Of a stretch of DNA of 64,000 nucleotides, positions 1 through 8,694 are shown piece after piece (position 1 is the first letter of the stretch; every line of letters starts with the position of its first letter). Source of the stretch: Syntrophaceae bacterium UBA7520. Lineage in GTDB: Bacteria > Desulfobacterota > Syntrophia > Syntrophales > Smithellaceae. The stretch lies in the NCBI GenBank assembly GCA_002478265.1, contig DLNC01000012.1, positions 105,539-169,538 of the forward strand, in the 5' to 3' direction. The notes under the pieces were generated by a model. It worked only from the letters and a program-made list of their open reading frames with translations. It was not told where the DNA came from and did not search any database. The position numbers were made by a program, and so were the translations under genes.

Positions 1-1580
1 TCGGCGGGTGATTGTTCCAGCGCCAGCTTAACACCTCTTTTGCTTTCCTGCGACTTTATCTCCTGGTACAGATACTTAACGACTCGCAGGCCAAAATCCA
101 ACGCCCGCGCGGATTCATGTAGCTGCGAGCCAACGTGAATCTGAACCAGTTCATTGAGGCCCACCAGACCCATAATATAGTAAGAACGATTCATCCGCAG
201 AAACGGATGTCCGTCGTGGTTCATGGCCAAAAGCGCCAACGGGCCCTCTTCGGCGTAGGAAAGCAGCCGCTCCAGAAAATCCTTTTTTTGAATATGCGCC
301 TCGATAGCCTTACCCGCAAATTCACCAAGCATGTCGAAAAGTTTTTTTTCATCGCCTTTGGCCCGCAGGGCAAACCTGGGCAAATTCAGCGTCACGCTTT
401 GTACCGCGGCGCTGCGCATCAGCCAGGGATTCTTCATTTCCACAAGATAACCATCATCGCTTGCGTAACCGTTGCGGCAGCAGGCAAAAGAAAAACGATT
501 CTGCTCGCGGTCAAAAACAAAACAGCTGTTTCCTTTAGTAGCGGCCACGTCGCACGCCAACTCCAGGAAATCCGGCGCGCCCGGCACCGGCCAAAAATTT
601 TCGTTTATATGCAAAAGCGGCCGCGGCAGAATAAAAGGTTTGCCACGGGCATCGCCTTCATTAAAAACTTCCATCAGCGCCCAGACCAGACGCCTCGCTT
701 CCGGCGCGTAAGCGCCGTAATTCTTCCCGGTCGGCTTTCCACCGGGACCGATTGCGGGAATATTCGTCCAATGAGCTGGAATGTCATAATAAAGGTGAAT
801 ATCCGTGTAAAGCGCCTGTCCGCCGCGCGTGGCGGCAAGCTGGGAAAACTCGTAAATAAACATCTGCGCCAGCTGTTTTATCTCCCGATCGCTCATGCCC
901 GCGAGATAAGGAGCGAAAGAAATGTTAAGCGCGTCCCAGCCGATAACGCCGGTAAAATGCCCCTGCAAAATTGCGCTGAAGCGCACCATGTGCAAAAGCA
1001 GCACTTCCGCATGCCGCGCGGGCTGGGCGGAGTTAATCGCCTGCGGCAGATTCAGGCCGTATTTTTTGATATATTCGAGCGATTGGCAAAAACTGTAAGG
1101 CCGGTCGATATAACCCAACCCGTGAATGTGCATGTCTCCGGACGCGTGCGCCTCGCCGATATCGGCGGAAAAAACATCAAACAGCGAAAATTCTTTTTTG
1201 ATGCCTTCGGCGAAAATCAGATTGGTGCCTTCCGGCGAGTGAGGCGTATTGGCGCTTTCTTTGTTGGGATGCAAAATAAGCTGACGCACGTCATAAAGCG
1301 GAAATCCGAGGCGACCATGCAGGCGACGTTCTCTTTCGAGTCCCCTTTCGATCAACCGCGCGTTTACCATCTCGCGAATGAGCGCGGTGGTCAAAAGGCT
1401 GATGCCCGAAGAAACTATTTGTTTTTCCACCTCTTCGGATATCTGCGCCGCCAGCGGATAGTCAATGTTCGCCTCGCGCACGAGCGCGTCCACGATGCGC
1501 TGACGGTTCCAGGGCGCTATCTCTTCGGCGGAAGTGCGGACAAAAAGAGTTATATCGGTAGTTTCGGAAGTTTCCTGCAT
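1..1580 (-). CDS. nrdD: Anaerobic ribonucleoside-triphosphate reductase (class III), 3' end cut by window edge
   Basis: The frame is open from an ATG at 1580 to the left edge, about 526 residues, so the C-terminus and glycyl-radical motif lie outside the window. The first ~90 residues form an ATP-cone (APWNRQRIVDALV, then a typical helical stretch). The catalytic barrel follows with the family signatures HIHGLGYIDRPYSFCQS, GGQALYTDIHLYYD and the FSFACCRNGY cysteine loop. Class III enzymes reduce NTPs to dNTPs without oxygen and need an NrdG activase, which is not visible here. The start lies one base beyond the TGA of the upstream HD-domain gene, so the two are probably co-transcribed. No strong ribosome site is visible; coupling to the upstream gene is likely. 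Confidence 0.93.
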   Translation of the reverse strand, partial: MQETSETTDITLFVRTSAEEIAPWNRQRIVDALVREANIDYPLAAQISEEVEKQIVSSGISLLTTALIREMVNARLIERGLERERRLHGRLGFPLYDVRQLILHPNKESANTPHSPEGTNLIFAEGIKKEFSLFDVFSADIGEAHASGDMHIHGLGYIDRPYSFCQSLEYIKKYGLNLPQAINSAQPARHAEVLLLHMVRFSAILQGHFTGVIGWDALNISFAPYLAGMSDREIKQLAQMFIYEFSQLAATRGGQALYTDIHLYYDIPAHWTNIPAIGPGGKPTGKNYGAYAPEARRLVWALMEVFNEGDARGKPFILPRPLLHINENFWPVPGAPDFLELACDVAATKGNSCFVFDREQNRFSFACCRNGYASDDGYLVEMKNPWLMRSAAVQSVTLNLPRFALRAKGDEKKLFDMLGEFAGKAIEAHIQKKDFLERLLSYAEEGPLALLAMNHDGHPFLRMNRSYYIMGLVGLNELVQIHVGSQLHESARALDFGLRVVKYLYQEIKSQESKRGVKLALEQSPA

Positions 1581-1581
1581 A

Positions 1582-3003
1582 TCAAACGTTGGTCGGTATG
1601 GCCGCGTCGCTTTCGGCCAAGACTTTTTCCGCGGCGGCGGATAGCTCCTCGTCATAATCGTGATTGAGCGAAAAAACGCGGAAATGCATGACGCGCGCGG
1701 GAATGAAACGGTAAATATCCAAAAGCGGCTCCAATGATGTCTCCTGCGTGACCGGATTGAAGATATTGATTCTTTTGCCGCTTTCCGCCATAGGGTTGAG
1801 CGGGCGCGGATCCTGCGTGGCTAAATCAATCTTGAAAGCCAGATTCCGCAATTTTTTGGGCAGGCGCTGTCTTATTCTTGCCTCATATTCCTCGGCGCGG
1901 GAAAATCCCACGCCGCGCTGAAACTGATCCAGAGAAATCGCCGCCGTAAAAGACATCTTCCACTTCACTTCGCGCTCATGCAGTTTTTTCCACTCACCCG
2001 CCAGCTTTCTTTTTTCACTGTCTTTTGAAGCCAGCCAACCCTGCACGCAGTTAAACAGGCTCCATTCATCGCAGCGCAGATATTCATCAAGATGATCAAG
2101 CGGATTGCCGGGCAAAATATATTTCATGGTATCATAAAATATTTCCTGCAGGTGCAGATCCAGCGCGCGGGTGGTGCGGTGAAAATAAACGTTAGTGTAT
2201 AAATTGAGTCGGGCGTTGAGAAACCGGCCCAGGGCGGAAATCCCCGACTGATGCAGGGTAAGGCCTTCGCGGGTAAAAAAAGTGTAGTAGCGCAGACGCG
2301 GTATATCCACCATGTCCAGAGAAAAGCCGGTCATGTAGGCGTCGCGCTGCACATAATCAAGATTATCAACGGTATAAACCCCGGAAAATAACTGACGCAG
2401 CATCGCCAACCAGCGCGGCTGCCGCAGGCTTTGTCTGTCTTCCGGCATTTTAATCAGGTAGGCGATTTTCTGCGGATCCATTTTCTCGCCGCGCGCAAAC
2501 GCGCCGGAAGGAGAACGACCGATGCGGGCAATATCTTTGCCCAGTTTCCGAATGATGATATTCTGTCCCACTACTTCATGCGTGATTTGCCAACGGCTCA
2601 AAAAATTATCGTCAAAAAAATGACCGTACGGACCGTGCCCCACATCATGCAAAAGCCCGGCCAGACGCAGCAACTCTTCTATGTAATTTGGCGACGGAAC
2701 ATCCTTACACACCTCGCGCAGACTCGGATAAATGCTTTTGGCGAATTCTCCCGCCACGTGCATTGTCCCTACGGAATGCTGAAACCGCGTGTGCTCGGCG
2801 GCGGGATAAACCCACCGCGCGCTCTGCAACTGATAGATGCGGCGCAGGCGCTGCATCCAGGAAGAATCAATAAGTTCCTTTTCGGTGCTCTCCGCAGGCT
2901 TGCTCTCCTCGGGCACGGTAAACAGAGCGTACTGATGGATGGGATCGGCAATCAGCGCCATACCCTGATAAATATTCTGGCTTCCTGATTTTGGTTTTAC
3001 CAT
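1582..3003 (-). CDS. HD-domain phosphohydrolase (COG1078, dGTPase-like)
   Basis: This 473-residue soluble protein carries an HD metal site: an H71...H76 block (HTRFQHSVGTMH), H119-D120 in LLHDVGHGPYGH, and a later Asp in the NLDYVQRDAYM stretch. That layout matches the COG1078 branch of HD hydrolases related to dGTP triphosphohydrolases. Substrates of this branch are mostly (d)NTPs or unknown. It ends one base before nrdD begins, which fits a role in balancing nucleotide pools, but this is inferred from position only. The start at 3003 lies 23 bases after the preceding SDR gene. Confidence 0.85.
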   Translation of the reverse strand: MVKPKSGSQNIYQGMALIADPIHQYALFTVPEESKPAESTEKELIDSSWMQRLRRIYQLQSARWVYPAAEHTRFQHSVGTMHVAGEFAKSIYPSLREVCKDVPSPNYIEELLRLAGLLHDVGHGPYGHFFDDNFLSRWQITHEVVGQNIIIRKLGKDIARIGRSPSGAFARGEKMDPQKIAYLIKMPEDRQSLRQPRWLAMLRQLFSGVYTVDNLDYVQRDAYMTGFSLDMVDIPRLRYYTFFTREGLTLHQSGISALGRFLNARLNLYTNVYFHRTTRALDLHLQEIFYDTMKYILPGNPLDHLDEYLRCDEWSLFNCVQGWLASKDSEKRKLAGEWKKLHEREVKWKMSFTAAISLDQFQRGVGFSRAEEYEARIRQRLPKKLRNLAFKIDLATQDPRPLNPMAESGKRINIFNPVTQETSLEPLLDIYRFIPARVMHFRVFSLNHDYDEELSAAAEKVLAESDAAIPTNV

Positions 3004-3026
3004 AAAATATTTTTATAAAACATTGC

Positions 3027-3797
3027 TCATTTGGGCGGCATGCGCAAAGCGCCATCCAGCCTGATACAGCAGCCGTTGAGCATGATATTTTCAATAATAT
3101 GCAAAACCAACATGGCGTATTCGGCCGGTTTTCCTAAGCGATGCGGGAAAGGCACGGTTGCCACCATGACTTCTTTCACGGAGGCGGGCAGACCCGCCAT
3201 CATCGGGGTGCTGAAAAGCCCCGGAGCAATTGTCGCCACCCTGATGCCGTATTCACCGCATTCCCGGGCAATGGGCAAGGTCATGCCGACCACACCAGCC
3301 TTCGAAGCGCTGTAAGCCGCCTGTCCGATCTGGCCGTCCGTCGCGGCGGCGGACGCGGTATTGATAATCACGCCTTTTTCGCCTTCTTCATCCGGTGTGT
3401 TGTTATTCATCTGCTCCACGGCCAACCGGATGAGATTGAATGTGCCAACCAGATTTATCTGCAGCACTTTATTGAAAGCCTCCAAAGGCAGGACGCCTTT
3501 TTTGCTCAACACCTTCCCCGGATTGGCGACACCCGCGCAGCTTACGGCCACATTAATTTTACCGAAGGTCTCCACGGTTTTTTTGACGGCCTGCTGCATA
3601 TCCGCTTCGCTGGTCACGTCCGCTTTGACAAAAATCGCGTTGCCCGCGCCGCAAAGCGCCGCCAGTTTTTCTCCTCTTTCCACATCAAGATCAACTATGG
3701 TAACTTTCGCGCCGCGCTTGGAAAGCTCAATAACCGTGGCTTCTCCCAGGCCGGAGGCGCCACCCGTAACTAAAGCCACCGCATTCTGAATTTTCAT
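3027..3797 (-). CDS. SDR-family 3-hydroxyacyl-CoA dehydrogenase, type 2 (HSD17B10-like)
   Basis: This 256-residue Rossmann-fold short-chain dehydrogenase has the TGGASGLG nucleotide loop at residues 11-18, the NTASAA catalytic-Ser strand and the YSASK catalytic Tyr/Lys motif. The conserved C-terminal half (TIAPGLFSTPM, VPFPHRLGKPAEYA, LNGCCIRLDGALRM) is characteristic of type-2 3-hydroxyacyl-CoA / 2-methyl-3-hydroxybutyryl-CoA dehydrogenases rather than FabG. These oxidise 3-hydroxyacyl-CoA with NAD+ in fatty-acid or branched-chain amino-acid breakdown. GGGAGGAA lies just upstream of the ATG. It sits 45 bases downstream of the flavoprotein gene on the same strand. Confidence 0.88.
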   Translation of the reverse strand: MKIQNAVALVTGGASGLGEATVIELSKRGAKVTIVDLDVERGEKLAALCGAGNAIFVKADVTSEADMQQAVKKTVETFGKINVAVSCAGVANPGKVLSKKGVLPLEAFNKVLQINLVGTFNLIRLAVEQMNNNTPDEEGEKGVIINTASAAATDGQIGQAAYSASKAGVVGMTLPIARECGEYGIRVATIAPGLFSTPMMAGLPASVKEVMVATVPFPHRLGKPAEYAMLVLHIIENIMLNGCCIRLDGALRMPPK

Positions 3798-3842
3798 ATT
3801 TCCTCCCTGTTGAAAAAAATAAAATATCTGTTGTCTCTAAAT

Positions 3843-5222
3843 TTACTGCGTGTTTTTCAGAAACCTGCCGAAAGGCTTGACCATTTCCACTTTCATGCGC
3901 TTGAGAAATTCCCGACGCACACGTGGAATTTTTGTCAGCACGATTATGGTATTGTTAATCAACCGCCATTTGTAATTCTTTTGCGGAAAATTGTAATAGC
4001 CGTGCTGCTTGTAATACCGGTGATCCGCCTGAAAAACAGGACGCAACCTGCCGTAGACGGCATCCCGGAATAATTTTGTGCCCGCGACCTGATAAAAGGT
4101 GGGCGGCTTTGCGTACCCGGATTCCGCAAAACTTGCCGCGCGCCGGGCAACGCTTTGCAGGGCGGTATTGATTTGCGCGGCCGTCCCCAAGTCATCGCCG
4201 ACAAAACCGATCAGGTTGCAATGCTGTATTTCCGCGTACGCTGTCATGATTTCCCTTAAATTGTCCAGTTGGCGCAGCGGTCCGGCAATGACAAAACCAA
4301 GCTGCCTGCCCTTGAGCGCCGGGGTGTGGCCGTTGAAAAAACTGCGGTCAAAAAAGCATTTCCACTGCGCCGATAAATATCTGTCGCGGATTGCGCCGGC
4401 AAAAAACAAAATGTCGGCGGCCTTAACCTTGTTGTTGAAAAAATCGACAAAGCCGTCTTTCCCCTCATAAACACACACATTATCCATGCCGCAGTGCATG
4501 CAGCCCAGGCAGCCGCCTTTGATGTCGATATTCTTAAGTTCAACCACTTCCGCGGCGGGAGAAAAGGAAGCGCTTAATCCTTCCACCATTTTTTTCAGAT
4601 TGCCATTTTTACCCGTGTCATCAGCGATGATTAACACCTTTTTCCCGCCCGTCTTTACCGGTTTAGGCTTGCTTTCCTTAAAAACAACTTTCGGAAAAAC
4701 AAGCGGTTGATAATTTTTTATAGCCGGCAAGTCTTCTTCAATCGCGTCAACAAAAAGCCGTCCAAAGGCGGACAATCTTTTTCTTTCCGCGGATTTGTGC
4801 ATGTCGCTCATTTCCGCCGAGTAGGAACCGAAATACTTCATGCCCAAATCATCGCATACAGCGTTCATGTAGTTATGCGCCGTGTGGTCAAAAAAATTGA
4901 TGGAAGTGGTTAAGCAGGCGGCGGGTTTGCCGCGAAAAGCGGCAGCGGCCTTTCTTTCAAAAATCAGTTCAATAAACCTTTTATACTGGGAACAGACCAG
5001 AAAAAAATAAAGGGGGAAAGCCCAGAGCACGGCTTGCGATGATCCAATTTCACTGATAATGTTTTGAAATTCCTGTTTGTCTTTTTCCAGCCTGTTGATT
5101 TTCTGCGCGACATCATAAATTTGAAATTTGGCCTGGGGAAATTTCATCTGCAGAAAACGGACATACTGCATCGTGACGCTTACCGGACCTTTGGGCGAAC
5201 CGTTGAGCACCGCTATTTTCAT
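3843..5222 (-). CDS. Tandem flavodoxin-fold iron-sulfur flavoprotein
   Basis: The 459-residue protein has two flavodoxin-like/FMN-reductase halves. The first (residues 1-170) begins with KIAVLNGSPKG, the phosphate loop of NADPH-dependent FMN reductases. The second (about 195-400) begins KKVLIIADDTGKNGN and contains a compact Cys cluster at 238, 241, 244 and 250 (CLGCMHCG...C), the [4Fe-4S] motif of the iron-sulfur flavoprotein family. Family members move electrons between ferredoxins and small acceptors. Two halves in one chain are unusual, since most family members are single-domain homodimers. The start at 5222 is preceded by AAGGGG. Substrate unknown. Confidence 0.8.
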   Translation of the reverse strand: MKIAVLNGSPKGPVSVTMQYVRFLQMKFPQAKFQIYDVAQKINRLEKDKQEFQNIISEIGSSQAVLWAFPLYFFLVCSQYKRFIELIFERKAAAAFRGKPAACLTTSINFFDHTAHNYMNAVCDDLGMKYFGSYSAEMSDMHKSAERKRLSAFGRLFVDAIEEDLPAIKNYQPLVFPKVVFKESKPKPVKTGGKKVLIIADDTGKNGNLKKMVEGLSASFSPAAEVVELKNIDIKGGCLGCMHCGMDNVCVYEGKDGFVDFFNNKVKAADILFFAGAIRDRYLSAQWKCFFDRSFFNGHTPALKGRQLGFVIAGPLRQLDNLREIMTAYAEIQHCNLIGFVGDDLGTAAQINTALQSVARRAASFAESGYAKPPTFYQVAGTKLFRDAVYGRLRPVFQADHRYYKQHGYYNFPQKNYKWRLINNTIIVLTKIPRVRREFLKRMKVEMVKPFGRFLKNTQ

Positions 5223-5311
5223 AAAGAACCCCTTACAGCAATAATTTAAATAAGTAAAAAACTAGCACAAGAAAAATAAACTGACAAGGCAATATAATAA
5301 TGATGGGCCAT

Positions 5312-5938
5312 TTATGGCAGGAAAGCAAAAGCGACAAAGCGGCCGTCATGACTTAAGCTGATATCGCCAAAAGACGCATCATCGACGAGATAAAGTCGCG
5401 GCGGTCCGGGCTCGCCTTCCACAATATTTCTTTCTATGCGCACGGCGGAAGCATTTAAACTCAGATGTTCAGCTATTTTACGCGCGGCGAAATCACGCAA
5501 ATATGAAGACGCGCCCTCCGCCGCAATATCTTTTTCATCCGGAAAAATACTATGCGCATAGATTATTTCATCCAGTGCGCCGGCTCCGTCCGCGGCAAGG
5601 CAGTGAAGAAATTCTTCGTGTAAAAAAAGACGGATAAAAACTTTGAATTTCCCGCCCAGCGCTACTTCGCCGTCAAAATAACGCCGCGCCGCAGGCCGCA
5701 AAAATACCTCCCAGCGACGCGGAAGAAATGAAGCGCCATTATTGATTTTTTTAATTATTTTATAAGCTGCTTCTTTTGCCGCCCAGAAAGACCAGAGCGC
5801 GGCGGCGGGATCATCCGCCTTCCGGACAGATTCGGTTTCAGCAGCGGTTAGGACTTTTTTTAGAAAGCGTGAATCCCGGCTCGATTTCATGTTGGCCGGC
5901 TGCTGCAGATCCACAATGTCGTTCCCGATATAGGGCAA
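5312..5938 (-). CDS. 4'-phosphopantetheinyl transferase (AcpS/Sfp superfamily)
   Basis: The protein carries the N-terminal GNDIVDL motif and the WAAKEAAYK magnesium/CoA motif of phosphopantetheinyl transferases, which convert apo-ACP to holo-ACP. I place the start at a TTG (5936-5938), giving 208 residues: GGAGGA lies about 8 bases upstream and GNDIVDL then falls near the N-terminus, as in the family. The longer ATG-initiated frame from 5992 would add 18 residues unlike the family. The gene overlaps the 3' end of the acyltransferase gene by 101 bases. The natural substrate is presumably the ACP encoded at 6674-6922. Confidence 0.85.
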   Translation of the reverse strand: MPYIGNDIVDLQQPANMKSSRDSRFLKKVLTAAETESVRKADDPAAALWSFWAAKEAAYKIIKKINNGASFLPRRWEVFLRPAARRYFDGEVALGGKFKVFIRLFLHEEFLHCLAADGAGALDEIIYAHSIFPDEKDIAAEGASSYLRDFAARKIAEHLSLNASAVRIERNIVEGEPGPPRLYLVDDASFGDISLSHDGRFVAFAFLP

Positions 5939-6662
5939 AATATTTCTCCTCCATCCGCGCGAGATGCTCAACAATCTGCGCGGCATAATCACGCTGCACT
6001 CTCAGCGCGCTGCCTTCCACCCTGGCGGGGGTAAATACCTCCGCCAGCACGGTAAATTTATCTCCCCAGGCCGGAATGGCGCTATAATTTTTCTGCTTGT
6101 CACCGCGCAAATACATGCACATTATTTTGCAATTTTCCACATCCTTGATCAAACGCCCCACCCCGTAAGAAAAACTCTCTTTGTTTATTCTGCCGGAGCG
6201 GGAACGCCCGCCTTCAGGAAAGATCATGATACTGTGGCCGTCATTGAGCAAATAAATACATTTATCCAAAGTTTCCTTTATTTTTTCGCGCGAACCACCC
6301 CGATCTATGGGAATGCATTTGGCCAGATAACACAACAGCGCCAGAAAAATATTGCGCTGAAAGTTGCTTCTCTCCGGAAGATTCCAGGGCAGCCTTTTAA
6401 ACCTGACAAAGTGGCTGGTCAGGCTGAACGCCGCATAACCAAGCAAAAAAGAGTCAATCATTGTAAGGTGATTGGCGCAAATAATCCAGGGACCTTTATG
6501 CCGCGAATACTCCAGGGCGAACTGTCGGCGGATTTCTTTGAGATTTTTCACCCGATAAAACAAAATTTTGGCGACGGAAAAGTAGAAAGGCGCCACAAAG
6601 ACCACCGCCAATCTTCCGAGAAAATTTTGCAGCCGGATTGCCACTTTGGATTTTTTATCCAT
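5838..6662 (-). CDS. 1-acyl-sn-glycerol-3-phosphate acyltransferase family protein (PlsC-like)
   Basis: This 274-residue membrane-associated acyltransferase has the catalytic NHLTMIDSF block (HX4D variant of PlsC) near residues 63-71 and the acceptor-binding FPEGGRSRSG block near 150. One hydrophobic segment near residues 15-35 probably anchors it to the membrane. The family moves acyl groups from acyl-ACP or acyl-CoA to lysophosphatidate or related acceptors. It starts 11 bases after the ACP gene and overlaps the phosphopantetheinyl transferase gene at its 3' end, so it probably offloads the product assembled on that ACP. The acceptor could be non-canonical. Confidence 0.87.
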   Translation of the reverse strand: MDKKSKVAIRLQNFLGRLAVVFVAPFYFSVAKILFYRVKNLKEIRRQFALEYSRHKGPWIICANHLTMIDSFLLGYAAFSLTSHFVRFKRLPWNLPERSNFQRNIFLALLCYLAKCIPIDRGGSREKIKETLDKCIYLLNDGHSIMIFPEGGRSRSGRINKESFSYGVGRLIKDVENCKIMCMYLRGDKQKNYSAIPAWGDKFTVLAEVFTPARVEGSALRVQRDYAAQIVEHLARMEEKYFALYRERHCGSAAAGQHEIEPGFTLSKKSPNRC

Positions 6663-6673
6663 TTTATTTACCC

Positions 6674-6922
6674 TTATCCGAGTTTCTGTTTGATCACCTT
6701 TACCGCGTCCCCGATCGTTCTGATCTTATCGGCTTCATCGTCATCAACGGTAACGCCGAAAATGTCTTCGCATTTGATAATGACATCCACCAGACGGGCG
6801 GAATTGACTTTCAGATCGTTCAAAATGTGTGTGTCCGGCGTAGCCTTTTCCAGAAGCGCCTGGTCTTTGGTATAGGGGCGTAAAATGTTTATCATTTCCT
6901 CAAAAATCTTTTTTTCATCCAT
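6674..6922 (-). CDS. Acyl carrier protein
   Basis: This 82-residue acidic four-helix carrier protein has its phosphopantetheine attachment Ser in LKVNSARLVDVII. That is a divergent form of the usual DSL motif (Asn before and Ala after the Ser). Helix III region DIFGVTVDDDEADKI and the C-terminal TIGDAVKVIKQKL are typical. It sits between the KAS II gene and the acyltransferase gene with short gaps, so it is very probably the dedicated carrier of this cluster rather than the housekeeping AcpP. GGAGAG precedes the ATG. Confidence 0.9.
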   Translation of the reverse strand: MDEKKIFEEMINILRPYTKDQALLEKATPDTHILNDLKVNSARLVDVIIKCEDIFGVTVDDDEADKIRTIGDAVKVIKQKLG

Positions 6923-6946
6923 AACAACTCTCTCCTTTAGTTAAAT

Positions 6947-8227
6947 TTATTTTCCTTCCCACTTCTTAAAAATGATACAGCTATTAACATCGCCGAAACC
7001 AAAGCCAGCTTTGGCGATAATTTTTAAATCAGGAAAATCCATGCATTTCTGCGGGATTTTCGGCGCGTATTCGGCGATTTCCGGATGAATATCCTCGCAA
7101 TTAATTGACGGATGCAAAAATCCTTTATAAAGCTCCAAAATACTGGCGACGCATTCGATGGCGCCCGCGGCGCCCAGACAATGACCAACCAGCGATTTTG
7201 TCGCCTGAATGTAGGGAAAATTATCCGGTGTTCTACCGAGCGCCGCCGCCCAGCTTTTAACTTCGTGCGGATCGGCATACGTCGCCGTCAAATGACCGTT
7301 GATGGCGTCGATTTCCGCGGGACTGATTCCCGCATCGGCAATGGCCGCGCGAATGCAGCGCCGGACTCCTTCCGGATTGGGAGCGGTCATGCTTCCTCCC
7401 ATGCGCTGCCCCCCGCAATTGACATAGCCGCCGATTATTTCCGCGTAAATCCTCGCGCCTCTGGCCAACGCCGTTTCCAGATCCTCCAGAACAAGCATCG
7501 CGGCGCCGGAACCTGGGACAAAACCCGCCGCGGAAGCGGACATCGGGCGCGAGCCGGCCGCGGGATTATCATTGAATTTGCGGCAGATGACGCGCATGGC
7601 GTCAAAACCGCCCCAGATATAAGGCGAAGCCCCTTCCGAACCTCCGGCCACCATGCGTTTGGCCAGCCCCATCCTTATCCTCCACATTGCCTCGATTACC
7701 GCTTCGTTACCCGTGCTGCAGGCGGAAGAATTGGAAGTAACCTGGTTGCCCGCGCCGATTAAGCCGGAAATCCGCGCGCTCGTGCCGCTGCCCATTACCT
7801 GCTCGACGATTCGGCTGCCCATGCGGCGCACTTTGCCGTCGTTAATCTGGGGAACAACCATCGTGGCAATGGTGTCCATGCCGCCGATGCCGGAACCGGC
7901 GATCACGCCCGTATCCCAGTCAACATTATCGTCACCGTCATCGAGCAAATTAAAACCGGCGTCCTTCCAGGCGTCCACCGCGGAAACGGACGCGAACCCG
8001 ATATTATCGTTTATGGACATGAGCTTTTCCCGGTCAAAATATCTTCGGCGAATCTCTTCAAAATTTTCCGGGATGCCCGCAATCTGACAGCCGAAATTCA
8101 GTTCCTGCAGCTTCGGAATAAAACGAATGCCGGAAAGACCCGCCCGCAGCGCCTGTTCATAATTATCCAATCCATGTGCGTTGGGAGCGGCTACTCCCAT
8201 GCCGGTAATAACAACTCTCTTTTTCAT
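6947..8227 (-). CDS. Beta-ketoacyl-ACP synthase II (KAS II) family
   Basis: This 426-residue condensing enzyme extends acyl chains with malonyl-ACP. The thiolase-fold catalytic triad is visible: Cys170 in SSACSTGNEA, His312 in NGHLTATYADP and His349 in SLVGHCLGAAG. The start at 8227 overlaps the TGA of the dehydratase gene as ATGA, favouring translational coupling. An upstream in-frame start at 8263 would add 12 residues inside that gene and precede the typical KKRVVITGMG N-terminus. Divergence from the usual FabF around the N-terminal third suggests a specialised paralogue. Confidence 0.92.
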   Translation of the reverse strand: MKKRVVITGMGVAAPNAHGLDNYEQALRAGLSGIRFIPKLQELNFGCQIAGIPENFEEIRRRYFDREKLMSINDNIGFASVSAVDAWKDAGFNLLDDGDDNVDWDTGVIAGSGIGGMDTIATMVVPQINDGKVRRMGSRIVEQVMGSGTSARISGLIGAGNQVTSNSSACSTGNEAVIEAMWRIRMGLAKRMVAGGSEGASPYIWGGFDAMRVICRKFNDNPAAGSRPMSASAAGFVPGSGAAMLVLEDLETALARGARIYAEIIGGYVNCGGQRMGGSMTAPNPEGVRRCIRAAIADAGISPAEIDAINGHLTATYADPHEVKSWAAALGRTPDNFPYIQATKSLVGHCLGAAGAIECVASILELYKGFLHPSINCEDIHPEIAEYAPKIPQKCMDFPDLKIIAKAGFGFGDVNSCIIFKKWEGK

Positions 8228-8694
8228 TTGTCCGCCATCACCCCCGTCAGCGTTCCCAGGCAAACTATTTCACCGTTTTCTCTCTCCATCGTCGTTTCCA
8301 CTTTTAATACTCCCCTGCGAAAATAATTTTTTTTCCCCTTCACAATAACTCTTTCGCCCGGCGCGACGATCCCGCGAAACTCCACGCCATCGACCGACGA
8401 AAAAAGACTCAGCGCTTTATCCAGCGCCGTCGGCCGCATTTTTTTTTGACACGCCATGAGATAAATTCCAAAAGCGGTCGCGCCAATCTGCGCCATTGTT
8501 TCAATTAAAATCACCCCCGGCGTGATGGGCCGTCCCGGAAAATGGCCGGGGTAAAAGAATTCATCTTCCTTAAACCGGTAAGCTCCGATTATATTTTCCT
8601 CATCGAGGCTCATGATTTCATCGATAAAACGAAACGGCGCCTGCTGCGGCACCATGCTGATAATTTCCTGTTTCAGTCCTTCATCAACCTCCAT
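8224..8694 (-). CDS. 3-hydroxyacyl-ACP dehydratase, FabZ/hotdog fold
   Basis: This single hotdog domain of 156 residues has the catalytic pair His51 (PGHFPGRP) and Glu65 (LIETMAQIG) of the FabZ family, which removes water from 3-hydroxyacyl-ACP. I prefer the ATG at 8694, which has a GGGGG ribosome site 5 bases upstream; a start at 8712 is possible. The 5' end overlaps the ketoreductase gene by 11 bases and the 3' end overlaps the KAS II start as ATGA, so translation is tightly coupled. Confidence 0.9.
   Translation of the reverse strand: MEVDEGLKQEIISMVPQQAPFRFIDEIMSLDEENIIGAYRFKEDEFFYPGHFPGRPITPGVILIETMAQIGATAFGIYLMACQKKMRPTALDKALSLFSSVDGVEFRGIVAPGERVIVKGKKNYFRRGVLKVETTMERENGEIVCLGTLTGVMADK

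Noticed and set aside
135..1667. 510-codon open frame on the plus strand
   Set aside because: It is the antisense shadow of nrdD. Its composition (Arg/His-rich, no domain) is unlike a protein, while the minus strand encodes unmistakable NrdD motifs.
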